A stretch of DNA of 7,834 nt from contig LJUY01000080.1 of the NCBI GenBank assembly GCA_001304015.1, positions 1 to 7,834 of the forward strand, written 5' to 3'. This DNA is from a candidate division Zixibacteria bacterium SM23_81. GTDB lineage: Bacteria; SM23-81. Below are positions 1 to 5,810 of the stretch, in pieces. The notes under the pieces are model-generated. The model worked only from the letters and a program-made list of their open reading frames with translations, made no database searches and had not been told where the DNA came from. A program made the position numbers and the translations under genes. The first letter of the stretch is position 1. Each line of letters begins with the position of its first letter.

Positions 1-354
1 GGTGAGAACACGGTTTGCTTAGTCGGGACAGCCAATGGCAACATACTGTGGTCTAAGGAGTTTCCATATCAAATAGATACCCGGGCGAGAGACTGGAGAT
101 GGATTACTCATTTGGATATGTCAGAGAATGGAAATCTTATTGCCATTATTACTACTTTGTACAAAAGAAGACCGGGAGGATATAAGGTTGTATATCCAAC
201 ACTTATCCTACTTGACAACAAGGGAGAAAAGATTTTTGAGCGAGAAATGCGTGATCAGCAAGTTGAGGTCTCTGTGAGACTGACCCCGGATGGGAGAGAA
301 GCGTACTTAGGTATGCCGAGGGGGTTAGCTAAGTTTAGTCTAAAACAGAAATAA
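1..354 (+). CDS. Unrecognised protein, C-terminal fragment (beta-propeller-like)
   Basis: Frame 1 is open from the first base of the window to a TAA at 352-354, giving 117 residues of the C-terminus of a longer protein; the true start lies upstream, and the internal ATG at 112 is not needed as a start. Visible features are alternating hydrophobic strands with short turns, such as GTANGNILWSKEF near the start, LILLDNKGEKIFE in the middle and LTPDGREAYLG near the end. The 'SxNGxLIA' and 'TPDGREAY' patterns resemble blades of WD40/PQQ/TolB-type beta-propellers. I do not recognise the family and assign no function. Codons are visibly AT-richer (tat, ata, aaa, tta) than in genes after 1360. The stop is followed at once by a strong SD and a 25-codon ORF. 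Confidence 0.6.
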   Translation, partial: GENTVCLVGTANGNILWSKEFPYQIDTRARDWRWITHLDMSENGNLIAIITTLYKRRPGGYKVVYPTLILLDNKGEKIFEREMRDQQVEVSVRLTPDGREAYLGMPRGLAKFSLKQK

Positions 355-365
355 AGGGAGGAACC

Positions 366-443
366 ATGTTTAACATGAATATGACAAATATCGAGATGTT
401 AAATTGCTTTTCATCAGCTCTATCTTCTTTTTCCCAGACATGA
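366..443 (+). CDS. Possible 25-aa small ORF or gene remnant
   Basis: An ATG at 366 follows a strong Shine-Dalgarno sequence (AGGGAGG at about 355-361) that begins directly after the stop of the upstream gene. The frame reads MFNMNMTNIEMLNC and ends at TGA 441-443, giving 25 residues. The spacing and strength of the SD suggest that translation really starts here, coupled to the upstream gene. The product has no recognised motif, is rich in Met, Asn and Ser, and is too short to classify. It may be a small protein, or the 5' end of a decayed downstream operon gene. No homology can be judged from sequence alone. Confidence 0.3.
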   Translation: MFNMNMTNIEMLNCFSSALSSFSQT

Positions 444-770
444 GTAATGGAGCGGGATGCAATTGACCAATAGCCTACCTTAACGAACTGTACTATGTAA
501 TAAGCTCTTTGGATGAATGTATAGGGAATCACTCGCACGATTTAGCGGGATTTTCTTCCCGGTCGATTTTCAGACCGTCAAGGGATGGAAACTCTCGGCT
601 CAGCTCTGCAGAGGCCACTCTGACGACCGCAAATCCATGGGCGCTGGAACGGAGGAGATCGAGGGAGATGTGAAGAGGGATGTGCTTATTCAACTGAGTG
701 GAAATGGTAACTCACCCCTATAGGGGACGAAGTTAAGTGCGGCGGGCGTTTTTTCTTCGGGAGGGAAAAA
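444..770. other. Gene-free stretch with a series of small inverted repeats
   Basis: No frame on either strand reads like a protein. The stretch instead carries several short inverted repeats: CGGGA 546-550 with TCCCG 557-561; GGTC 561-564 with GACC 573-576; CGTCA 576-580 with TGACG 621-625; TGAGT 695-699 with ACTCA 710-714; and the perfect palindrome CCCCTATAGGGG at 715-726. A weak stem, AAGTGC 735-740 with GCGTTT 746-751 (two G-U pairs), runs into T6 at 749-754 and could act as a terminator. I do not match this to a known riboswitch or small RNA. It may be an unnamed structured transcript, the 3' UTR of the upstream gene, or decayed DNA. Confidence 0.3.
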
Positions 771-774
771 ATCC

Positions 775-803
775 TTGACCAACTTTTAAAAAAGTATTAT
801 TAT
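775..803 (+). promoter_or_regulatory. Sigma70-type promoter for the tRNA genes
   Basis: The -35 box TTGACC (775-780) and -10 box TATTAT (798-803) are separated by exactly 17 bp of AT-rich spacer. Each box differs from consensus at one position. The predicted transcription start is near 809-811, about 11-13 nt before the first base of the CAU tRNA at 822. It is the only strong promoter before the two tRNA genes. Confidence 0.75.
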
Positions 804-821
804 GGTGATGGAAAATTCCCC

Positions 822-895
822 GGGCCCATAGCTCAGCTGGTCAGAGCCACCGGCTCATAACCGGTCGGTCCCTGGTTCGAATCCAGGTGGGCCCA
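822..895 (+). tRNA. tRNA with CAU anticodon (elongator Met or Ile2)
   Basis: A complete 74-nt cloverleaf: acceptor GGGCCCA (822-828) pairs with TGGGCCC (888-894), with discriminator A at 895. The D arm is GCTC/GAGC, the anticodon stem ACCGG/CCGGT closes loop CTCATAA, and the T arm is CCTGG-TTCGAAT-CCAGG. The anticodon CAT lies at 856-858. The perfect first pair G1-C72 argues against initiator tRNA, which normally has a mismatch there. CAU can read AUG (elongator Met) or, after TilS adds lysidine, AUA (Ile2); sequence alone does not decide. The 3' CCA is not encoded (the next bases are CGC), so it must be added by the CCA-adding enzyme. Confidence 0.95.
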
Positions 896-960
896 CGCGA
901 ATAGCAGGTTAGGGCACGGGGAAATTCATCCTCTACTCATGATTGAACTTCATAAGTTAT

Positions 961-1034
961 GGGCGATTAGCTCAGTTGGCTAGAGCGCCACGCTCACATC
1001 GTGGAGGTCACAGGTTCGAGTCCTGTATCGCCCA
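961..1034 (+). tRNA. tRNA-Val (CAC)
   Basis: A complete 74-nt cloverleaf: acceptor GGGCGAT (961-967) pairs with ATCGCCC (1027-1033), with discriminator A at 1034. The D arm is GCTC/GAGC, the anticodon stem CCACG/CGTGG closes loop CTCACAT, and the T arm is ACAGG-TTCGAGT-CCTGT. The anticodon CAC at 995-997 reads the valine codon GUG. The gene lies 65 bp after the CAU tRNA and is probably in the same transcript, since no separate promoter is evident between them. CCA is not encoded (the next bases are CTC). Confidence 0.96.
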
Positions 1035-1232
1035 CTCAAATTTCTCACATTGGCGTCAGGTCACCAGAGGGCATTCCGCTGAGTAACCGCCATTTGTGTC
1101 CCTGATGAGGAGGAGGCTGCAGGGTTGAGGGGAGAGACTACAATTTGAGGGAAAGAGTTACTTGAAAGCGAGGGTGAACATCAACGAATTTCTTGTAGCT
1201 GACTCCGATATTTTATCGCGGCGAGACTTAAA
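1035..1232. other. tRNA 3' trailer, no convincing gene
   Basis: About 200 nt separate tRNA-Val from the terminator. A TTG-started frame from 1162 runs straight through the terminator hairpin and into the next gene, so I do not call it. An imperfect hairpin is visible at about 1047-1100: TGGC pairs with GCCA, and GGT/AC with GT/ACC across a C-A mismatch. It may be a processed trailer or an unnamed small RNA. Nothing here is recognised. Confidence 0.3.
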
Positions 1233-1267
1233 GGGGTGCACCTCTGCTTGGTGCACCCCATTCTTTT
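1233..1267 (+). terminator. Strong intrinsic terminator of the tRNA transcript
   Basis: A perfect 10-bp inverted repeat, GGGGTGCACC (1233-1242) and GGTGCACCCC (1250-1259), encloses the 7-nt loop TCTGCTT. It is followed by ATTCTTTT, a U-rich tail interrupted by one C. The opposite strand has only a three-base T tract, so the direction is +. It separates the tRNA unit from the zinc-ribbon/RNase H unit. Confidence 0.85.
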
Positions 1268-1350
1268 ACCCGGGAGCCTACCTGGCCGCTGTTACTGGAT
1301 TTCTCCGGAGTGAGACCGGGGTGGCGTTCTATTTAATGTTTTCTTTGCCC

Positions 1351-1355
1351 AAGGA
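1351..1355 (+). promoter_or_regulatory. Shine-Dalgarno deciding the zinc-ribbon gene start
   Basis: AAGGA ends 8 nt before ATG 1364. The in-frame ATG at 1355 overlaps this SD and has no good SD of its own, so 1364 is the better start. No strong promoter is visible in 1268-1350; TTTAAT at 1332-1337 is a possible -10 box, but no matching -35 was found. Confidence 0.5.
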
Positions 1356-1363
1356 TGTTGCCC

Positions 1364-2080
1364 ATGCGTGAAACCTTGAGCATGTTGACGAGGCTCCAGG
1401 AAATCGACAACACCTTAGACCAGCTGGCTCATTCCAAAGTTGACCTGCCTGGTGAGATAGAGATGCTCAAAGGGCAGGTTCAGGAACTTGAGGACGGCAT
1501 TGCCGAGGGTGAGACCAAGCTGAGCGAGTTGGAGAAAGAGAGGAGGCAGGAGGAGCTGGGATTGGAGATGGCCCAAGATAAGCTAAAAAAGTATCAGCAG
1601 CAGCTGTACAGGATCAAAACAAATCGCGAGTATGATGCCATCCAGGCAGAGATCGACGCCCAGAAGACCAAGATTTCCGAGTACGAAGAGAATATCCTGG
1701 ACCTCATGACCACCTCTGAGGAGCTCACCGAGACATTGCAGCAGCGTCGTGAAGAGCTGGATAACCTGAAGGCTGAGAATGCGCCCCAGTGGGAACGACT
1801 AGAGAAGGAGCTGTCCTCCATCGAGGACCGGATGGCCATCGAGCGAGATGAAAGGAAGAAAGTGACTGTCAGGCTGAAAAGAGGAGTACTGGCCGCCTAC
1901 GAGCGCATTAGGGTAGGGAAGAGCGGTCAGGCCATCGTGCCCATCCGCAAACGAGCCTGTGGGGGCTGTTTTACCACCCTGCCGCCCCAAACCATTCAGG
2001 AGGTGCGCAGGACCGACAGGATAATCACCTGTGAAAACTGCGGGAGGATTATCTATTGGGACGACAATTTAAAGAGCTAA
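1364..2080 (+). CDS. Coiled-coil protein with C-terminal C4 zinc ribbon (COG1579 type)
   Basis: From ATG 1364 the product has 238 residues. Roughly residues 10-175 form a long, charged, heptad-rich coiled coil full of Glu, Lys, Gln and Leu, with the segment YRIKTNREYDAIQAEI characteristic of this family. The C-terminus is a zinc ribbon with CGGC at 199-202 and CENC at 223-226, giving four cysteine ligands. Known relatives include Helicobacter HP0958/FlgZ and chlamydial CT398, which act as partners or chaperones of other proteins, including sigma-54 in some hosts; the role is otherwise poorly defined. Length and domain order are normal. The last 25 bp overlap the start of the RNase H fusion in another frame, so the two are probably translationally coupled. 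A function in nucleic-acid metabolism is only an inference from that neighbour. Confidence 0.9.
   Translation: MRETLSMLTRLQEIDNTLDQLAHSKVDLPGEIEMLKGQVQELEDGIAEGETKLSELEKERRQEELGLEMAQDKLKKYQQQLYRIKTNREYDAIQAEIDAQKTKISEYEENILDLMTTSEELTETLQQRREELDNLKAENAPQWERLEKELSSIEDRMAIERDERKKVTVRLKRGVLAAYERIRVGKSGQAIVPIRKRACGGCFTTLPPQTIQEVRRTDRIITCENCGRIIYWDDNLKS
2042..2047 (+). promoter_or_regulatory. Shine-Dalgarno for the TTG-started fusion gene
   Basis: GGGAGG lies inside the zinc-ribbon coding sequence, where it encodes part of the last zinc-ligand turn. It ends 8 nt before TTG 2056. This supports TTG as the start; no ATG or GTG in this frame precedes the essential RNase H aspartate (residue 13). Confidence 0.65.
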
Positions 2081-3438
2081 CGGCATTTATCGATGGATCA
2101 TCCTTGGGGAATCCGGGCCATGCCGGGGCTGGTATTCTTCTTCAAGACTCTGATCAAAAGGAAGTTGAGGCCCTGAGCATCTACTTGGGAGAGAGCACAA
2201 ATAATGCGGCCGAGTATCAGGCTCTCCTTCTCGCCTTGGAGAATGCCAGGGACTTTGGCGCCCGCCGACTGACCGTTTTTTCCGACAGTGAGCTTTTAGT
2301 CAACCAGATGAATGGCCGTTACCGAGTGAAGAATCCCGGGTTAAGAACTCACTTCAACAGGGTCAAGGAGCTTCAGAGGACTTTCGAGTTACTTGAGGTC
2401 CGCCATGTTTCCCGTGGGGAAAACCAAAGGGCGGACCGACTGGCACACCAGGCTGCATCTCGCAGAACATCCTCTCAAGGAAGGAAAGCCTCGACGACGG
2501 CGCCAAACAAACTGGTCGGAGGCGCTCTGTCCCTTAACGAGGTTTCTCTTCTGCCGAAGTGGTCCGATGTGCTTCCGGATCAGGTAAAAACGGAAACCGT
2601 GGTGGCTGAGAGCATTTGCCTGGGAGTTCCCCTCCTTGCTGCATCCACGGTCTCCCGAGTAACCGAGTCGTTCGCCGCCGCCGTGGCCCAAACGGGAGCA
2701 ATGGCCGTTCTCCGACCCAGCAGGTCTCCCCAAAAGCAGGCCGAGGCGGTCGAAAAAATCAAGGGTGCAAAGCCTAGGAAGCGGAGATCCAGCAAAGGCG
2801 ATGGGGGTACCGTGCCTTCCAGTTGCGATAAGCAAGGGAGATATCGAGTCGGAGTGGTCGTTCACCCTTCTGAAGACCTCCTGGATCACACCAGGACCTT
2901 ACTGCAAGCGGGGGCGGACCTGATAGTATTAGAGGCTTCTTTGGGTCATGATCCCGAGCTTATAGAGGGCATCACCAAAATCAAGGATAAATTTCCCGGT
3001 GTGCCTTTGATTGCCGGAGATGTCACTGATATCTCCGGAACCCGCCAGGTCCTGGAATCAGGAGCCGACGGCGTCAAGGTTGGGGCGCCCTTCATCATCG
3101 GGGTGAAGGTTCCCCTGTTCACAGCCATCCTGGATTGTGGCCGGGAGGTGGAAAAGCATGGCGGTACCCTGGTGGCCGATGTGGGCACCACAGAGCTGAT
3201 GGTGGCCTCCAGTCGGATCGCCAGGGCCATCGGGGCCGGGGCTCACGTCGCCTTTGCCAATCTTCAGCCCATAGGAAACATGAGTCAGGTTCAGATTCTG
3301 GCTGAAAGTCTGGACAATATGGTGGATGATTTGCGGATGATCATGTCCTGCTGCGGGGCCAGATCCATCGAGGGATTCCGCCAAGAGGCCAAATTCGTTA
3401 GGGTTCGAGGAGGAGGCGAAATTTCTTCTGTGGAATAA
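2056..3438 (+). CDS. RNase HI fused to a degenerate IMP-dehydrogenase-like barrel
   Basis: A single uninterrupted 460-codon frame starting at TTG 2056. Residues 6-135 are a type I RNase H, which cleaves RNA in RNA-DNA hybrids. All four catalytic acidic residues are visible: D13 in FIDGSS, E53 in NNAAEYQALLLAL, D77 in VFSDSELLVNQ and D127 in RGENQRADRLAHQAA. Residues about 153-450 follow the IMPDH/GMP-reductase barrel from end to end: LSLNEVSLLPKWSDVLP (158-174), AASTVSRVTE (195-204), LLQAGADLIVLEASLGH (282-298), PLIAGDVTD (317-325), GADGVKVG (336-343) and CGARSIEGFRQEAKFVRV (433-450). The CBS pair is absent and replaced by a short basic linker (237-262). The catalytic GSICTTR loop is missing (KVGAPFIIG instead), and the usual DGGI reads DVGTT, so IMPDH activity is unlikely. 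RNase H activity is well supported; the barrel's role is unknown (scaffold, ligand sensor or new chemistry). Confidence 0.88.
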   Translation: MGRQFKELTAFIDGSSLGNPGHAGAGILLQDSDQKEVEALSIYLGESTNNAAEYQALLLALENARDFGARRLTVFSDSELLVNQMNGRYRVKNPGLRTHFNRVKELQRTFELLEVRHVSRGENQRADRLAHQAASRRTSSQGRKASTTAPNKLVGGALSLNEVSLLPKWSDVLPDQVKTETVVAESICLGVPLLAASTVSRVTESFAAAVAQTGAMAVLRPSRSPQKQAEAVEKIKGAKPRKRRSSKGDGGTVPSSCDKQGRYRVGVVVHPSEDLLDHTRTLLQAGADLIVLEASLGHDPELIEGITKIKDKFPGVPLIAGDVTDISGTRQVLESGADGVKVGAPFIIGVKVPLFTAILDCGREVEKHGGTLVADVGTTELMVASSRIARAIGAGAHVAFANLQPIGNMSQVQILAESLDNMVDDLRMIMSCCGARSIEGFRQEAKFVRVRGGGEISSVE

Positions 3439-3598
3439 AACCTTTGGTGGTGGTGAGCCGGTGGCGTGATGGCCTGCCAGATGGGGACATCACCTGTCGC
3501 GTCGGCACCGAGTTCTGTATCTTCAGCGAAAATGCAAATTGAACCTTTCGCAGATGATGTATGAGAATATATTTATAACACATACTTAAGGAGGAAAA
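3439..3598. other. Intergenic region upstream of rnpB, possible promoter
   Basis: No T-tract terminator is seen after the fusion gene. A possible nested hairpin pairs CGGTG 3459-3463 with CACCG 3506-3510, and GTGATG 3466-3471 with CATCAC 3488-3493. The AT-rich part at 3560-3590 holds near-consensus -10 boxes TATATT (3568-3573) and TATAAC (3574-3579), at a sensible distance before the RNase P RNA, but neither has a good -35 box at 17 bp; TTGAAC at 3539-3544 is too far away. I therefore place the rnpB promoter here only tentatively. Confidence 0.35.
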
Positions 3599-3985
3599 GT
3601 CTCCGCCAAAGCAGATCGGATGATCGCGGGTCCAAATCAAGGCCTGAGGAAAGTCCGAGCTCCACAGGGCAGGGTGCTGGATAACGTCCAGGCAGGGTGA
3701 CCTGACGGAAAGTGCCACAGAAAACATACCGCCTCGACTTTGGTTGGGGTAAGGGTGAAAAGGCGAGGTAAGAGCTCACCGCGGTCCAGGTGACTGGATC
3801 GGCAGGGCAAACCCCACCCGGAGCAAGACCAAATAGGGAAGGAGAGGTGACCCGCCTCGTTATCACTTCCGGGTAGGTCGCTCGAGGTGCGAGGTAACTC
3901 GCATCCCAGATAGATGATCATCGGAGGGGGGCCGCTGTGCCGCCCTCTACAGAACTCGGCTTACAGATCTGCTTTGGCGGAGCTT
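3599..3985 (+). ncRNA. rnpB: RNase P RNA, bacterial type A
   Basis: This is the catalytic RNA that, with protein RnpA, cuts 5' leaders from pre-tRNAs. All the conserved blocks appear in order: GAGGAAAGTCC (3646-3656, 5' strand of P4), CCACAGAAAACATACCG (3715-3731), GGTAAGAGCTCACC (3767-3780), GGCAGGGCAAACCCCACC ending in GAGCAAGACCAAATAGGG (3801-3838), GGGTAGGTCGCTCGAGG (3871-3887) and ACAGAACTCGGCTTAC (3949-3964, 3' strand of P4). The molecule is closed by a perfect 16-bp P1 helix, 3602-3617 with 3966-3981. The length, about 385 nt, is normal for type A. The exact ends are inferred from P1 and may be off by a few bases. The minus-strand open frames across this region are chance shadows. Confidence 0.97.
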
Positions 3986-3992
3986 GTTTTTT
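3966..3992 (+). terminator. Terminator-like T run after the rnpB P1 helix
   Basis: The 3' strand of the P1 helix (ending at 3981) is followed by GCTTG and T6 at 3987-3992. A GC-containing helix directly followed by T6 looks like an intrinsic terminator, except that its 5' arm is about 350 nt upstream, so a compact local hairpin is not formed. Some read-through into recJ is plausible because no separate recJ promoter is apparent. Confidence 0.4.
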
Positions 3993-4000
3993 CACCAGGA

Positions 4001-4007
4001 AAGGGGG
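4001..4007 (+). promoter_or_regulatory. Shine-Dalgarno deciding the recJ start
   Basis: AAGGGGG ends 10 nt before ATG 4018. The reading frame is open upstream to 3937, but a start there would lie inside the RNase P RNA and has no family support. Confidence 0.65.
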
Positions 4008-4017
4008 TTTCGAGTTC

Positions 4018-5748
4018 ATGAACATGCGCTGGCAGCTTGCCGACGAGCCCGATCCTCAACGGATCAAGGTGCTCTGCAAAGAACTCAGCATCTCCCCGAT
4101 CATCGCCCGCATCATGCTCAATCGCGGTATCGAGACGGTGGAGCAGGGTCGCGTTTTCCTCCACCCACGCCTCTGGGACCTGCACGACCCTTTTGACTTC
4201 AGGGATATGGAACTGGCTGTGGAGCGTATTGTGACGGCCCTGAAGAAAAAAGAAAGTATCATGATCTTCGGAGATTACGACGTGGATGGCATCACGGCGA
4301 CTTCTCTACTTTATCTCGTATTGACTCGTCTGGGAGCCAATGTTTCCTACTATATACCTCATCGGGTCAATGAGGGTTATGGTATTTCCGCAACGGGTAT
4401 CCAAGAGGCTGGGGAGCGCGGCGTCACTCTGATTATCTCTGTGGATTGTGGCATCACGGCCTTAGAAGAGGTAGCCCTGGCGAAATCTCGCGGCATCGAT
4501 TTTATCATCACCGACCACCATGAGATCCAAGACCAATTGCCGGAGGCGCATGCCATCTTGAATCCCAGATGGTCGGACGCCCACTACCCGGATAAAAATC
4601 TGGCTGGTGTGGGGGTGGCCTTCAAACTGGCTCAGGGTCTTTACCAACGGTTGGGATTTAACGATTCCGAACTGGAAACACACTTAGACCTAGTGGCTTT
4701 GGGGACAGCTGCAGACATCGTCCCCCTGGTGAGGGAAAACAGAATTCTGACCAAGTTCGGTCTAGAGCAGATAGCCAAAACGGATAAGGTCGGTCTCAGA
4801 TCTCTGGTAGAGATCACCGGTTTGTTGGGCGAAGAGATGAACACTGGGCGAGTGGTGTTCATTCTGGCCCCAAGAATTAACGCTGTAGGCCGGCTGGGAG
4901 ATGCCCAGCGTGCCATTACATTGTTAACCACCAGCCAAAGAGAACAGGGTCGCCAGGCCGCCCGCTTTTTGAACGACGTGAACAGACAGCGAAAGAACAT
5001 CGATGAGAGCATGTTTCTGGAAGCCCAGACCCTCATCGAGAAGACGGTGAATCTGGAGTCCGACCTGGCCATCGTCTTAGCCTCGGAGAAATGGCATCCC
5101 GGCGTCATCGGCATCGTGGCCTCTCGGGTCGTGGAGCAATATCATCGGCCCACTGTGCTCATTGCCCTGGAGGATAACCAAGGCAAGGGATCAGGACGGA
5201 GCATCGGTGGATTCAATCTCTATGAGGCCCTAGAGGAGTGTCAAGAACATCTGATCCGCTTTGGCGGCCACAAATATGCGGCCGGGTTGACTATTGAGTC
5301 TAAAGAAGTAGCGGCCTTTCGGGAAAAGTTGAACAGCATGGCTGCTGAAAAGCTGAGCTCCGAGAATCTCACACCTTCTTTGAAAATTGATGCACCCATC
5401 GATCTGGACCAAGTGGACGAGGACTTATTCAACACCTTGAGCGCCCTAGCTCCTTTTGGACCTCAAAATATGCGGCCGGTTCTTGTTGCCAGAGACCTTG
5501 AAGTAGTGGGGTATCCTAGGGTGGTGGGACAGAATCATCTCAAGTTCAAAGTGCGTCAGAACGAGAGAGTCCTTGAGGTCATCGCCTTCGAGATGGGTGG
5601 GCGCCTTGGCGATTTGCAGGTGGGCAAGCCCAACCTGAGCATAGCCTTTGTCTTAGAAGAGAACAGATGGCAGGGCAGAGCCAGCCTACAGATGCGAGCT
5701 AAAGATCTTCGGATCAAGGATCTAGGGACCTTCTCCTCATTTCGTTAA
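4018..5748 (+). CDS. recJ: Single-stranded-DNA-specific 5'-3' exonuclease RecJ
   Basis: From ATG 4018 the product has 576 residues, the usual RecJ length, and begins MNMRWQLADEP like family N-termini. RecJ degrades single-stranded DNA 5' to 3' in recombination, mismatch and base-excision repair, in the cytoplasm. It belongs to the DHH/DHHA1 phosphoesterases with a two-metal site. Visible motifs are DYDVDG (86-91), SVDCGIT (141-147), TDHHE (165-169, the DHH signature) and GGHKYAAG (416-423, the DHHA1 signature), with a C-terminal OB-like region after about 455. The next gene, cobO, starts 62 bp later. I see no terminator between them, so transcription may continue. No key residue is missing. 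Confidence 0.97.
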   Translation: MNMRWQLADEPDPQRIKVLCKELSISPIIARIMLNRGIETVEQGRVFLHPRLWDLHDPFDFRDMELAVERIVTALKKKESIMIFGDYDVDGITATSLLYLVLTRLGANVSYYIPHRVNEGYGISATGIQEAGERGVTLIISVDCGITALEEVALAKSRGIDFIITDHHEIQDQLPEAHAILNPRWSDAHYPDKNLAGVGVAFKLAQGLYQRLGFNDSELETHLDLVALGTAADIVPLVRENRILTKFGLEQIAKTDKVGLRSLVEITGLLGEEMNTGRVVFILAPRINAVGRLGDAQRAITLLTTSQREQGRQAARFLNDVNRQRKNIDESMFLEAQTLIEKTVNLESDLAIVLASEKWHPGVIGIVASRVVEQYHRPTVLIALEDNQGKGSGRSIGGFNLYEALEECQEHLIRFGGHKYAAGLTIESKEVAAFREKLNSMAAEKLSSENLTPSLKIDAPIDLDQVDEDLFNTLSALAPFGPQNMRPVLVARDLEVVGYPRVVGQNHLKFKVRQNERVLEVIAFEMGGRLGDLQVGKPNLSIAFVLEENRWQGRASLQMRAKDLRIKDLGTFSSFR

Positions 5749-5810
5749 GCTGACATCTCGGAGAGCTGATACTTCACCCTTTTTGCAGGGGCTAGCGGCT
5801 AGGGGAATCA

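Noticed and set aside
335-538. Minus-strand 67-codon frame
   Set aside because: It overlaps the end of the upstream gene, has no clear ribosome-binding site and shows no recognisable motif.
517-723. Plus-strand 68-codon frame in the repeat-rich stretch
   Set aside because: No ribosome-binding site, low-information composition, and it crosses several inverted repeats; it looks like a chance frame.
1103-1140. CTGATGA motif like a hammerhead ribozyme core
   Set aside because: The matching GAAA after stem II and the paired stems I and III were not found around it.
1162-1371. TTG-started 69-codon frame after tRNA-Val
   Set aside because: It runs through both arms of the terminator at 1233-1259 and overlaps the well-supported zinc-ribbon start; the translated sequence shows no family pattern.
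2389-3384. Several long minus-strand frames opposite the RNase H/IMPDH fusion
   Set aside because: They are shadows of a gene whose two domains are clearly recognised on the + strand.
3398-3921. Minus-strand frames of about 95-109 codons across 3398-3921
   Set aside because: They lie over the RNase P RNA, whose conserved blocks and P1 helix explain the sequence.
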